A stretch of 64,000 bases of DNA from Mycobacterium sp. ITM-2016-00316 (GCF_002968335.2 NZ_CP134398.1:3038001-3102000), one strand, 5' to 3'; counted from the first letter of the stretch, positions 7,072 to 16,696 are shown. Translations and numbers: made by a program. Notes: generated by a model from the sequence alone, not told the origin.

Positions 7072-8646
7072 GTGACGACTCCGCACACTGTTGTAACGCC
7101 GCTGACTGTTCCCGCGTTGTTGGCCGACCGGGTTCGCGCGTCCGGGCAGGACCCCTATGTCATCACGCCGGACGGACGGTTGACCTACGCACAGGCCGAT
7201 GCGAGCTCTGCCGATATCGCCCGCCGGCTGTTGGCCGCGGGCGTCGGCAAGGGCAGCCGGGTCGGACTGTTCTTCCCGAACGGGCTCGACTGGATCAGCT
7301 GGTGGCTGGCGCTGTCTCGGATCGGCGCACTGGTGGTGCCGTTGAGCACCCTCTACGCGCCCGCCGAAATCGCCAAGGTGCTGCGGCTGGCCGATATCGG
7401 CACGCTGATCGCGCCGGCCGAAGTACTCGGCACCGATGTCGGCGGCCGCTTCGAGTCAGCGCTGCCCGAGCTCCGGGGGCAAGACCGTGACGCCCTCTCG
7501 CTCACCGCCGCACCGTATCTGCGCCGGATCGTGCTCACCGAGGGCAGCGGGTACCACTGGGCGACCCGGTGGGACGATCTGACACAACAGGTCTCACCGC
7601 AGGTGCTCACCGCGGTGGAGGGCGAGGTGTCCCCGGCCGACCTGGCGATCATGGTGCACACCTCCGGTTCGACCGCCGACCCCAAGGGTGTCCTGCACAC
7701 TCACGGCACCCTGGTGCGACAGACATCGGCTTGGCCGGTCGCGATCCGTGCGGTCACCGGGACCCAGCACCGGCCCCGAATCCTTTGCGCCATGCCGTTC
7801 TTCTGGATCGGCGGCCTGCTCGCCGCCATGGGCGCCCTACACGACACGATCGCGTTGCTGGTCATGGCGCGACTCGACCCGGGGACCGCCCTGGACCTGA
7901 TGGAGTCCGAACGTGCCACCGGCATCATCGGCTGGCCGGCGTTCACCCAGCGGTTACGCGACCACCCCGGGTTCGCCGACCGCGACCTGTCCAGCGCACC
8001 GATGCTGCGGGACGGACCGCTCGACATCGCGATGACCGATGTGCCCGACGGATTTCCGGTGCACCGCACCATGTCCGAGACCGCGGGCGGATTCGTGCAC
8101 ACCGATCTCGCCATTGTCGATGCCGACGGCAGGCCCGTCCCCGACGGCACCATCGGGGAACTGTGGATCCGCGGCGTCGGGGTGATGGCCGGCTACAACA
8201 AACGCGAACGCGCCGAGGTCTTCGACGCCGATGGCTGGTACCACACCGGAGACCGTGTCTACCGGCGAACCGGTGACCCGCGGCTGTTCTACGTGGGCCG
8301 CAGCACCGACCTGATCAAGGCCGGCGGCGCGAATGTGTCACCGCTGGAAGTCGAGGCGGTGATCTCGGCGCTGCCCGATATCGCGCAGTGTGTGGTCCTC
8401 GGGCTCCAGCATCCGCAGCGGGGTGAGGAGGTATGCGCCGTGGTGGTCCCGGCAGTGACGGCTCTGGATCTGGACGGCGTCCGGCAACTCGCGCGCGAGC
8501 AGTTGTCGGCCTACAAGGTGCCCACCCGGTGGGTGATCGCCACCGCTGATCAGATCCCGACCCTGTCCAGCGGGAAGTTCGATCGGAAAGGGTTGCTGGC
8601 CAGCGTTATCGACGGTGTGTTGCCGATCAGTCCAGCAGCTCCCTGA
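7072..8646 (+). CDS. AMP-binding acyl-CoA synthetase (FadD-like)
   Basis: A 524-aa adenylate-forming enzyme. The ATP/AMP P-loop HTSGSTADPKGVLHTHG is near residues 195-212. It also has YHTGDRVYR near 390, GRSTDLIKAGGANVSPLEVE near 408-427 and the C-terminal catalytic Lys motif SSGKFDRKG near 501-510. It activates a carboxylic acid to acyl-AMP and then acyl-CoA; the substrate is unknown. The Y-G-x-T-E motif is replaced by TMSETAG. The start is GTG at 7072; a GTG at 7045 would add nine residues. Its 3' end overlaps the convergent NYN gene by 20 bp. Confidence 0.9.
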   Translation: MTTPHTVVTPLTVPALLADRVRASGQDPYVITPDGRLTYAQADASSADIARRLLAAGVGKGSRVGLFFPNGLDWISWWLALSRIGALVVPLSTLYAPAEIAKVLRLADIGTLIAPAEVLGTDVGGRFESALPELRGQDRDALSLTAAPYLRRIVLTEGSGYHWATRWDDLTQQVSPQVLTAVEGEVSPADLAIMVHTSGSTADPKGVLHTHGTLVRQTSAWPVAIRAVTGTQHRPRILCAMPFFWIGGLLAAMGALHDTIALLVMARLDPGTALDLMESERATGIIGWPAFTQRLRDHPGFADRDLSSAPMLRDGPLDIAMTDVPDGFPVHRTMSETAGGFVHTDLAIVDADGRPVPDGTIGELWIRGVGVMAGYNKRERAEVFDADGWYHTGDRVYRRTGDPRLFYVGRSTDLIKAGGANVSPLEVEAVISALPDIAQCVVLGLQHPQRGEEVCAVVVPAVTALDLDGVRQLAREQLSAYKVPTRWVIATADQIPTLSSGKFDRKGLLASVIDGVLPISPAAP

Positions 8647-8995
8647 AGCGGCCGGCTGGGAACGTCGCGGCGCCGGCGGCCTGAACGCGGGCGGCCAGCG
8701 CGCCATCGGAGGTCACCACCGTGATGTCCCGCGGCGCGTCGGCCGCACCGACCAGCCGGACGATCTCGTCATCGGCGGAATTCGCTGCCGCCCGCGGCGC
8801 ATGCGCCACGCTGATCGCCGCCGACTGCAGCGGAGGTGACATCGGCCGCTCCAGCACCACCGTCACCTCGTGGGCGCCCGCCGCCGCCCAGCACTCGATC
8901 TGCCCGATCAAGGTGGTGAGCGCACCTCGACGGTCCTTCCACCAGCCATCCGGTCGCGCACCCACGACGTTCATGGCGTCCACGATCCAGTGCAT
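8627..8995 (-). CDS. NYN-domain (PIN-like) ribonuclease family protein
   Basis: A 122-aa protein beginning HWIVDAMNVVG with the conserved first Asp and Asn of NYN/YacP-type nucleases. Further acidic residues occur at NSADDEIVRLV and a VVTSDGALA strand. NYN proteins are predicted metal-dependent RNases. The ATG at 8995 has GGAGGA spaced 9 nt, so it is preferred to the ATG at 9013. The gene is divergent from the UvrA-like reading frame with only about 16 bp between the starts, and its stop lies inside the end of the acyl-CoA synthetase gene. Confidence 0.82.
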   Translation of the reverse strand: MHWIVDAMNVVGARPDGWWKDRRGALTTLIGQIECWAAAGAHEVTVVLERPMSPPLQSAAISVAHAPRAAANSADDEIVRLVGAADAPRDITVVTSDGALAARVQAAGAATFPAGRFRELLD

Positions 8996-9011
8996 GGCAA
9001 CATCGTCCTCC

Positions 9012-11403
9012 ATGCCGCATGCCGCCGACAGCCACGACCTGATCCGGGTGACCGGAGCGCGGGAGAACAACCTCAAAAACGTCGATATCGAACTGCCGAA
9101 GCGACGTCTGACGGTGTTCACCGGCGTGTCCGGCTCCGGCAAGAGCTCGCTGGTGTTCGACACCATCGCCGCCGAATCCCAGCGACTGATCAACGAGACA
9201 TACAGCTCATTCGTGCAGGGTTTCATGCCCAGCATGGCCCGCCCCGACGTCGACGTGTTGGAGGGCCTGACCACCGCCATCATCGTCGACCAGCAGCGCA
9301 TGGGCGCCGATCCACGCTCGACCGTCGGTACCGCCACAGACACCGGGGCGAATGTTGCGAATCCTGTTCAGCCGGTTGGGTACACCGCACATCGGTTCCC
9401 CGCAGGCCTTTTCGTTCAACGTCGCCTCGATCAGCGGTGCCGGCGCGGTGACGTTCGAGAGGGGCGGCAAGACCGTCAAGGAGCGCCGCGATTTCACCGT
9501 CCTCGGCGGCATGTGCCCGCGCTGCGAGGGGCGGGGCGCCGTCAACGACATCGATCTGACCGCCCTCTATGACGACAGCAAGTCGCTCAACGGGGGCGCG
9601 CTCACCATCCCGGGTTTCAGCATGGAGGGCTGGTACGGCCGAATCTTCAACGGCTGCGGCTTCTTCGACCCGGACAAGCCGATCAACACATTCACCGACA
9701 AGGAACTCGAGGCTCTGCTGCACAAGGAGGCCACCAAGCTCAAGATCGACGGGGTGAACCTGACCTATCTGGGACTGATCCCGCAGATCCAGAAGTCGTA
9801 CCTGTCCAAGGACGTGGACGCGATGCAGCCACATATCCGGGCCTTCGTCGAACGCGCCGTCACCTTCACCACCTGCCCGGACTGCGGCGGCACCCGACTC
9901 TCCGAGGCCGCCAGGTCATCGACGATCGAGGGCGTCAACATCGCCGACGTGTGCGCCATGCAGATCACCGATCTCGCCCGGTGGGTCGGCACGCTCACCG
10001 AGAAGTCGGCGGCAAAGCCGTTGACGCCGTTGCTCACCGCACTCGGGCACGCCCTGGATTCCTTCGTCGAGATCGGCCTGGGTTACCTGTCGCTGGAGCG
10101 CCCGGCGGGCACCCTGTCCGGCGGAGAAGCCCAGCGCGTGAAGATGATCCGGCACCTGGGATCGGCACTGACCGATGTCACCTACGTCTTCGACGAGCCG
10201 ACCATCGGGCTGCATCCACACGACATCGCACGGATGAACAACCTGCTGTTGCAGTTGCGGGACAAGGGCAACACCGTGCTGGTCGTCGAGCACAAGCCGG
10301 AAACGATCGCAGTCGCCGACCATATCGTCGACCTGGGCCCCGGTGCCGGCAGTGCCGGTGGCGAAGTGGTGTTCGAGGGCAGCCTCGCGGCGTTGCGAAA
10401 GAGCGGCACGGTCACCGGCCGCCATCTCGACGACCGCGCGGCGGTGAAGGAGTCGGCACGAGAGCCGAATGGGGCGTTGCAGATCCGCGGGGCCGCCACC
10501 CACAACCTGCGTGACGTCGACGTCGACATCCCGCTGGGCGTCCTGGTCGTCATCACCGGGGTGGCCGGTTCTGGTAAGAGTTCGCTGATCGACGGATCGG
10601 TGGCCGGTCTCGACGGCATCGTCACCATCGATCAGGCCGCGATCCGCGGTTCGCGGCGGAGCAACCCGGCCACCTACACCGGCCTGCTGGAGCCGATCCG
10701 CAAAGCGTTCGCCAAGGCCAACGGTGTCAAGCCCGCCCTTTTCAGTTCCAACTCCGAGGGCGCCTGCCCCACCTGCAACGGTGCCGGCGTCATCTATACC
10801 GAGCTGGGCGTGATGGCCACGGTGGAATCCACCTGCGAAGAGTGCGAGGGTCGCCGATTCCAGGCTTCGGTGCTGGAATACACGCTGGCGGGCAAGGACA
10901 TCGCCGAGGTGCTCGCCATGCCGGTGACCGAAGCCGTCGGATATTTCGGCGGCGGTGAGTCCAAAGTGGCCGCAGCACAGAAGATCCTGGGTCACATGTC
11001 CGATGTCGGGCTGGGCTACCTGACCCTCGGCCAGCCCTTGACCACCCTGTCCGGCGGCGAGCGGCAACGCCTCAAGCTGGCCGCCCGCCTCAGTGACAAG
11101 GGCGCCGACAACGGTGCGGTCTTCATACTCGACGAGCCGACCACCGGCCTGCACCTCGCCGATGTCGGGCAGCTTCTGGCGCTGCTGGACAGGCTGGTGG
11201 ACGCCGGAAAGTCGGTGGTGGTGATCGAGCACCATCAGGCCGTGATGGCCCACGCCGACTGGATCATCGACCTGGGCCCGGGCGCCGGACACGACGGCGG
11301 GCGGGTCGTCTTCGAGGGAACCCCGCGGGACCTGGTGGCCGACCGTTCGACGCTGACCGGGCAGCACCTGGCCGACTATGTCGGTGCCGCCATCACCGGG
11401 TGA
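9012..11403 (+). pseudogene. UvrA-like ABC ATPase, frameshifted (single-base)
   Basis: Two frames together encode one ~797-aa UvrA-like protein. Frame 1 (from ATG 9012) carries Walker A GVSGSGKSS and ends its homology at TVGTATDTGA; frame 2 begins with MLRILFSRLGTPHIGS (ATG 9352) and runs to 11403. In family members TATD-x-x-x-MLRILFSRLG is continuous, so one extra base is present near 9345-9351, next to a GGGG run. Frame 2 keeps zinc motifs (CPRCEGRG, CPTCNGAG), both signature motifs (LSGGEAQR, LSGGERQR), both Walker B regions and the second Walker A. At ~800 aa it matches the short UvrA-like/DrrC group, not the ~970-aa repair UvrA. It could be a real lesion, a sequencing error, or expression from the internal ATG. 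Confidence 0.8.
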
Positions 11404-11452
11404 GAACTTTTACCCATATCCCCCGCCGACGACGGGAGATTAGCCTCGTGAG

Positions 11453-11977
11453 GTGTCCAATCGATCGCGCCTGATGCTGTTGATGCTGCCCGCGGCCCTG
11501 GCCAGTTGCTCGTTCTCGATGTCCGCGGGCGGCCCGGATTACGCGAAGCTGGAGAGCGCCATCACCGACGAATTGAATGCGAGCTACCAGAAGATCGACC
11601 GCGAGGTGTCCGATGTCGCCTGCGAGAAACCCGAGAAGGCGCCGAAGGCGGGCGACACGTTCCTCTGCAACGCCGATGTCGACGGCTCGACGGTGCGAGT
11701 GCAGGTGGTCGTCAGCGACGACGAGGACAACGTCGAGTTCAGCACCCTCGACGTCATCTTCGATCTGTCGCAGACCGCAGTGGGCCTGACCAAGGAGATC
11801 TCTGCCGACAGAGGATTCGCCGTCACGGTGACCTGCGGCGAGGGGCTCAAGGTCGTCGAGGTCGGTGAATCGTTCGAATGCACCGCGGCTGACCGACGTG
11901 GGGACACCCGTCCGGTCAAGGTCACTCCCGGCGGCGTCGACGAAGACGATCGTTGGGAGCTCGTCGGGGTGAACTGA
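11453..11977 (+). CDS. DUF4333-domain lipoprotein
   Basis: A 174-aa protein with a short hydrophobic leader and lipobox LASC (Cys at about residue 19), so it is probably a lipoprotein on the outer face of the cytoplasmic membrane. The mature part holds two related ~70-residue modules, each with a Cys pair (VACEKP...FLCNAD and VTCGEG...FECTAA) and a following polar strand, as in duplicated DUF4333 domains. DUF4333 has no known activity. The start is GTG at 11453. It stands alone between the UvrA-like gene and the LuxR gene. Confidence 0.8.
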   Translation: MSNRSRLMLLMLPAALASCSFSMSAGGPDYAKLESAITDELNASYQKIDREVSDVACEKPEKAPKAGDTFLCNADVDGSTVRVQVVVSDDEDNVEFSTLDVIFDLSQTAVGLTKEISADRGFAVTVTCGEGLKVVEVGESFECTAADRRGDTRPVKVTPGGVDEDDRWELVGVN

Positions 11978-12028
11978 GTCCTGCCGATCGGCGCCGTACG
12001 GCGTCACCTGCGATAGCCTGCCTCCTAC

Positions 12029-14704
12029 ATGGTGGGTTCGACATCGGCAGGCACACTCGGCGATCGCCTGGAACAGGCGTGGCTGCAGTCCTGCACGGGA
12101 GCCGGCCGTACCCTCGTGCTGCTCGGCGATCCCGGCATCGGAAAGTCAAGTGCGCTCGCTCAACTCGCGCACCGCATCGGGCCGACAGCCCATGTGGTGA
12201 GCTGCCGCGGCGGCGATATCGCAGCACCGATGTCCACCGCCGCCGAGATCGCCGCGGTGCTGCCGATCACGACACCGGTGGGGTCGGTGGCCGGCGAGGT
12301 GGACGCCTTGCAGGTCGCCGACATCCTCAGCGCCGGACTGTCGAGGGCCGCCGGAACAACGCTGTTGATTGACGATATCCACGACGCCGATGCCGCCAGC
12401 CGAACAGCCCTGAACCTGGCCATGCGAAGATCCACGGATGCCGCCGTCTTCGTGGTGGTGACCGGTCGCCGGGTTCCGTCGGCCGAGAGTTTCGCCGAGG
12501 GGTTCGACGTCGAAGAGCTCACCGGGCTGGATCGGGTGGCCGCCACCGCGGTGCTCGAAGCGGCGAGCACGGTGCCCATCGCCCCGGCGGTCATCGAGCA
12601 GCTCCTGGATGTGGCGGCCGGTAATCCACTGGTACTGCGCCATCTCCCCGACGCGTTGACACCGGAGCAACTGTCCGGTGCGCACCTGCTACCGGAGCAC
12701 ATTCCACTCGTCGGGGATCTCCGCGCCGTGTTCAGCCGACAGTTGCCCCGCCCCGGCACCGCGGGGCGGACCCTGTTGGAGTTGGCCTCGCTGTCGGCCG
12801 ACGGATCCTGGTCGGTGCTGCGGTCGATGCGCCCCGGCATCGCCGAGGCGGCGCTGCACACCCTTGAGGACAGCGGCCTGGCCGCCTTGCGCTCCGGAAG
12901 GCTGACCCTGCAGCACCCGTTGCTGCGCAGCGCGACCGTTGCCGCCATGCCCCACCAACACCAGCGCCGGCTGCACTTGGAATTCGCCGACTGCGCGGCA
13001 CTTTCGGACACCGTCCGGCTCGTGCACCGCGCGCACGGCACCCTGGGACCGGACGAAGCCTTGGTTGACGAGCTCGTCGGCGCAGCGCGCACACTTCGGT
13101 CCAGAGGCGGCACGGAGCCGGCCGCACGTCTCCTGGACCGTGCCATCGATCTGACCGGCGATGACTCCCGCCGCGCCGAGCTGAGGGTGCTGGCTGCCCG
13201 GCAATTGGCTACGGCCGGACAGACCGACTCTGCGCGGTACCGGCTAGAAACGGTGTTGGCAGATCCCGCATCCCACGAACTACACGTCGCGGCGACGGTG
13301 TTGCTTGCCACGCTGGAAGCGGTGGGCGGCGCGCCGGCGATGGCGTTGCACCGTCTCAAGGAATGCGCCATCGTGGCCTCACCGGCCGAGGCCGGCATGG
13401 TGCACGCCCGGATGGCCATACCGCTGGGAATGCTCGGGATGGTCAGCGAGATCATCGAGACCGCCACGGCGGCGGTCGCTCTCAGCGATCCACTCTCGAC
13501 CGATTCCCATGTGGCGCGGGTGATCCTCGCCCATGCCCTCAGCGCCCGGCACGAGAATCGATCGGACGAACTCGTCGATGGCATACCGGAGGAATTGGAC
13601 CTCGTCGCCGCCGTCACCTCCGACCCGATGATCGGCCTGCATTACGGGCGGGCGTTGTCGATCGCCGAACGATACGAGGCCTCGGCGGCGGCGCTGACCG
13701 AACTCAGCGCTCAGTTGCGGGGCGAGGGAGCGCGGTCTGCGCTGGCCATGGTGTTCGGCGCGCTCGGCGAAACCTATGTTCGCGCATCGCGCTTCGATGA
13801 CGCCCTGATGTGTCTGGATGAGGCGACTGCGCTCAGCCTGGCAACCGGCCAACGGGCGTTCGCGCCGTTCTGGCTCTCGCTACGTGCGCGGGTGCACGCT
13901 ATCCGCGGTGATGACCACACGTCCGCCGCAGACCTGGAACTCGGCTTCGCGATCTCCGATGAACTGTCCACCTTCGGCGCGCGTTACTTTCTGTTGGCCA
14001 ATGCGGGACTGGCCGCGTTGACCGCACGTCGGCCCGACGACGCGGTCGCCGCGCTTTCCGAGTGTTGGGCATTCGAACAGGTCGGCGGACTCCTCGCCCC
14101 GCAGCTGGCCCGCTGGCACGTCGACCTGGTCGAGGCCTACCTCGCACTGGGGCGCAGCGACGACGCGCGACCGGTGGTGGAGCACCTCCAGACGGTTGCG
14201 GCAGCCGTCGGGTCCAGCCGATGGACCAAGGCCACCGCCTGCCGCGCCGAGGCACTACTGCGCCGCGGTACCGATCCGGCAGGATCACTTCGCCTTCTCC
14301 ACCAGGCAACGGCGATCTATGATCCCGCGCACGACGCCTTCGACCGGGCGCGCACCTTCCATGACATCGCGCGGTTGGCCGATGACGCGACGGACCGCGA
14401 GCACGCACGTGCCGAGGCGCGCAACGGATTCAGCAGACTTGGCGCTGCCGCATGGGCAGCGAAGGTCGACCGGCGTACCCCCGAGCTCAGCGCGCTCACC
14501 GAAGCGGAATCCCGGGTACTGACCGAGGTCGCCAACGGACTGACGAACCAACAGATCGCCAAGCGACTCGGCCTGAGTGCAAAAACGGTGGCCAACCACC
14601 TCTACCGCGCCTACCGAAAACTCGGCGTCGCGTCGCGTACCGAAGCGGCTCGTTTCGTGCTGCTGCATGACGAGAAGGCAGGCGAATCGGCGTTGAGAAC
14701 TTGA
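12029..14704 (+). CDS. Large LuxR-family regulator with AAA/NTPase domain (MalT/LAL-like)
   Basis: An 891-aa regulator. The Walker A GDPGIGKSS is at residues 33-41 and Walker B LLIDDIHDAD near 112-121. A long helical repeat region of TPR-like character spans about 330-800. The C-terminal LuxR HTH (about 825-885) contains LTEAESRVLTEVANGLTNQQIAKRLGLSAKTV. LAL proteins use ATP binding to gate DNA binding. The signal and targets are unknown; the adjacent GXWXG gene, 24 bp downstream, may be a target or operon partner. The ATG at 12029 is the first start that keeps Walker A near the N-terminus. Confidence 0.88.
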   Translation: MVGSTSAGTLGDRLEQAWLQSCTGAGRTLVLLGDPGIGKSSALAQLAHRIGPTAHVVSCRGGDIAAPMSTAAEIAAVLPITTPVGSVAGEVDALQVADILSAGLSRAAGTTLLIDDIHDADAASRTALNLAMRRSTDAAVFVVVTGRRVPSAESFAEGFDVEELTGLDRVAATAVLEAASTVPIAPAVIEQLLDVAAGNPLVLRHLPDALTPEQLSGAHLLPEHIPLVGDLRAVFSRQLPRPGTAGRTLLELASLSADGSWSVLRSMRPGIAEAALHTLEDSGLAALRSGRLTLQHPLLRSATVAAMPHQHQRRLHLEFADCAALSDTVRLVHRAHGTLGPDEALVDELVGAARTLRSRGGTEPAARLLDRAIDLTGDDSRRAELRVLAARQLATAGQTDSARYRLETVLADPASHELHVAATVLLATLEAVGGAPAMALHRLKECAIVASPAEAGMVHARMAIPLGMLGMVSEIIETATAAVALSDPLSTDSHVARVILAHALSARHENRSDELVDGIPEELDLVAAVTSDPMIGLHYGRALSIAERYEASAAALTELSAQLRGEGARSALAMVFGALGETYVRASRFDDALMCLDEATALSLATGQRAFAPFWLSLRARVHAIRGDDHTSAADLELGFAISDELSTFGARYFLLANAGLAALTARRPDDAVAALSECWAFEQVGGLLAPQLARWHVDLVEAYLALGRSDDARPVVEHLQTVAAAVGSSRWTKATACRAEALLRRGTDPAGSLRLLHQATAIYDPAHDAFDRARTFHDIARLADDATDREHARAEARNGFSRLGAAAWAAKVDRRTPELSALTEAESRVLTEVANGLTNQQIAKRLGLSAKTVANHLYRAYRKLGVASRTEAARFVLLHDEKAGESALRT

Positions 14705-14716
14705 CATGTGTCAAGT
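14699..14716. promoter_or_regulatory. Perfect 18-bp palindromic operator
   Basis: ACTTGACA and TGTCAAGT are perfect 8-bp arms around a TG centre. The site overlaps the stop of the LuxR gene and lies 12 bp before the ATG of the GXWXG gene. That is too close for its TTGACA to be a -35 element of that gene, so an operator (TetR or MarR type) is more likely. Confidence 0.5.
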
Positions 14717-14727
14717 AAGGTGCGGTC

Positions 14728-15282
14728 ATGCTTGCCGAGGACATTCTGACCACCGTGCCGACGACGACAGCGGAGGCGCTCGCCATGTTCGACGCCGCCC
14801 CCGGTGTCGAACCCGATTTCATGATCGGCACCTGGCACGGCGCCGAACTGCCGACCAAGCACCCGATGGACGGACTGCTTGCAGCCAGTGGTTGGTGGGG
14901 AAAACAGTTCGTCGATGCCGAGACCGTGCATCCCCTGCTGTTCCCTAAAGATGGTGGCACGGCCCTGTGGGCGTTGAACCCAGTGCTCGCGTTCGGCGGC
15001 CTGGGCATCGCCACGAAGGTGCCGCTGGTGCGCAACCTGTCCCTGGTTCAGCCCATCTCGGCCTTGCGGCCCGCACTGCGCACCAAGGCGCCCAAGGCTC
15101 GGCTGCGCACCACCCGATACCGCGGAATCGACAGCGCGACAATGATCTACGACAATCTCCCGATCAACGACGTCTTCCGCAAGGTCTCCGAAGACACCGT
15201 GATCGGCGCGATGGACTACCGGGGCGGCAAGCGCCCGTATTTCTTCGTCCTGCAGCGCGACGACTCGCTACCCGTCGGGTAA
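14728..15282 (+). CDS. GXWXG/DUF4334-domain protein
   Basis: A 184-aa protein with the name-giving GTWHG motif at residues 34-38 and the C-terminal DUF4334 part (RYRGIDSATMIYDNLPINDVFRKV, then DYRGGKRPYFFVL). These two domains are regularly paired in actinobacterial proteins of unknown function. No signal peptide is visible, so it is probably cytoplasmic. AAGG about 7 nt before the ATG is the likely ribosome binding site. A perfect palindrome sits just upstream, suggesting repression by an unidentified regulator. Confidence 0.85.
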   Translation: MLAEDILTTVPTTTAEALAMFDAAPGVEPDFMIGTWHGAELPTKHPMDGLLAASGWWGKQFVDAETVHPLLFPKDGGTALWALNPVLAFGGLGIATKVPLVRNLSLVQPISALRPALRTKAPKARLRTTRYRGIDSATMIYDNLPINDVFRKVSEDTVIGAMDYRGGKRPYFFVLQRDDSLPVG

Positions 15283-15297
15283 GGGCTGCGGCCCGAC

Positions 15298-15924
15298 TCA
15301 AGCGATGATGCGCACCAGATAGGGAGTCATCGAGCCGGTGCGCACGGCCGAGACCGCGACTCCCGAATCGGTGGCTTCCAGCATCTGCCCGTTGCCCACG
15401 AACAGCGCCACGCTCTGCGTGCCCTCCGGGCCGAAGAAGATCAGATCGCCGGGCAGCGCTTGGTCCGGCAACACCTTCTGGCCGACCTTGTACATCTCGC
15501 CGGACGAGCGCGGCAGCTTCACCCCGACACCGGCGAAGGCGTAGACGATGATGCCCGAGGCGTCGAACCCCACCACGTTGGCAGCCGGATCAGGGGTCGC
15601 CGGAAGGCTCGGAACGAGCGGCGACGCGACCGGGGCCGGTGGCGCCAGCCCGGGGAAGTTCAGGCCGGGTACCCCGCCGGGGATGGCGGCGGCAGCCGGT
15701 TCCGCTGCGGCCGGGGTCTCGCGGACGACGCCACGGGTGGGACCGTTCGCGTCACCACCGCCGTAGGCGAACGGCACGCCACGTTGGGCCAGCGCCCGCG
15801 CGATCACGTAATCGACCGCCTGCTGGTTGCGAGCTGGGCGGGTATTGAATGGATCGGCCGATGCGACACCAGGAGTCACTGTCAACACAGCCAGGCCGAG
15901 CAGCAGGGCACAGAAGCGTCTCAT
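15298..15924 (-). CDS. ripD: RipD-like NlpC/P60 protein, catalytic residues lost
   Basis: A 208-aa exported protein: signal peptide (residues 1-23, cleavage after ASA), a Pro/Ala-rich linker (about 65-115) splitting the domain, and an NlpC/P60 core. In active members the core reads FDCSG and later a conserved His. Here the positions are FDASG (Ala122) and GTQSVALF (Ser171), so the Cys-His dyad is missing. RipD of M. tuberculosis is a known non-catalytic NlpC/P60 protein that binds peptidoglycan, with the same kind of substitutions. The role is probably peptidoglycan binding in the periplasm or wall, not cleavage. Confidence 0.85.
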   Translation of the reverse strand: MRRFCALLLGLAVLTVTPGVASADPFNTRPARNQQAVDYVIARALAQRGVPFAYGGGDANGPTRGVVRETPAAAEPAAAAIPGGVPGLNFPGLAPPAPVASPLVPSLPATPDPAANVVGFDASGIIVYAFAGVGVKLPRSSGEMYKVGQKVLPDQALPGDLIFFGPEGTQSVALFVGNGQMLEATDSGVAVSAVRTGSMTPYLVRIIA

Positions 15925-16140
15925 CGGGTCGTCAACTCTTTCGATCAGGGCGGATACCGCGACGACCCATAATTGACGGGCGTCACCGCTATTTCTACCG
16001 ACCGATTCAACTGTTTCCCAATTCGACTGCGGGACAGCGCAAATGAGATGCAGATCCGTGACCGGAAAGAGACTCCCGTACCCGGGCCGTAATCGATCCG
16101 CGACCGTGCCGACACCATCGCGACGGTTCGCAGAATGCAG

Positions 16141-16188
16141 AACGGCACCGGTCCGCGCGACCCGAAGGCCGTGCTGACCGGTGCCGTT
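16141..16188 (-). terminator. Long hairpin downstream of tpx
   Basis: Perfect 12-bp arms AACGGCACCGGT (16141-16152) and ACCGGTGCCGTT (16177-16188) enclose a 24-nt loop. The hairpin starts 14 bp beyond the tpx stop on the minus strand. No T-run follows, so it is an L-shaped terminator or an mRNA 3' stabiliser. The rest of 15925-16140 is the ripD upstream region, with no gene seen. Confidence 0.55.
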
Positions 16189-16201
16189 GCGGCAAGCCGG
16201 A

Positions 16202-16696
16202 TTACTTCAGTGCGGCGAGCGCGGCATCGTAGTTGGGTTCCTGCGCGATCTCGGGAACCAGCTCCGCGTAGGCGACGTTGCCGTCGGCACCGATCACCAC
16301 GACGGCGCGGCCCAGCAGGCCGGCGAACGGCCCGTCGACGAGGACGATCCCGTAGTCCTCGCCGAAGCTGTCCCGGAACGCCGAGGCCGTCACCACGTTC
16401 TCGATGCCCTCGGCACCGCAGAAACGGCTCTGCGCGAACGGCAGATCCTTCGACACGTTCAGCACCGCCGCGCCGGTCGATGCGGCGCGCTCGTTGAACG
16501 TCCGGACACTCGTCGCGCACACCGGGGTGTCCACCGACGGGAAGATGTTGAGCAGTACGGCCTTGCCGCTGAACTGGTCACTGGTGACCGCACCGAGGTC
16601 GGTACCGACCAGGGTGAATGCCGGAGCGGACGTGCCGACTGCGGGCAGCTCGCCGGCCGTGTTGATGGGGTTTCCCTTGATGGTGATCTGTGCCAT
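16202..16696 (-). CDS. tpx: Thiol peroxidase (atypical 2-Cys peroxiredoxin)
   Basis: A 164-aa peroxiredoxin. The peroxidatic Cys60 lies in the PSVDTPVCATSVRTFNE motif and the resolving Cys93 in SRFCGAEGIENV, the typical Tpx spacing. It reduces H2O2 and organic peroxides in the cytoplasm using thioredoxin. The ATG at 16696 gives the canonical MAQITIKGNPI start; the 20-residue upstream extension in frame is not family-like. It is divergent from the APH-like kinase. A 12-bp-arm hairpin follows the gene. Confidence 0.95.
   Translation of the reverse strand: MAQITIKGNPINTAGELPAVGTSAPAFTLVGTDLGAVTSDQFSGKAVLLNIFPSVDTPVCATSVRTFNERAASTGAAVLNVSKDLPFAQSRFCGAEGIENVVTASAFRDSFGEDYGIVLVDGPFAGLLGRAVVVIGADGNVAYAELVPEIAQEPNYDAALAALK

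Noticed and set aside
9916..11367. 483-codon minus-strand frame opposite the UvrA-like gene
   Set aside because: Low-complexity composition without motifs; the plus strand has both ABC signature motifs and Walker boxes.
14701..14706. TTGACA as a -35 element for the GXWXG gene
   Set aside because: Only 21 bp separate it from the ATG, leaving no space for a -10 and start; it belongs to the palindrome.
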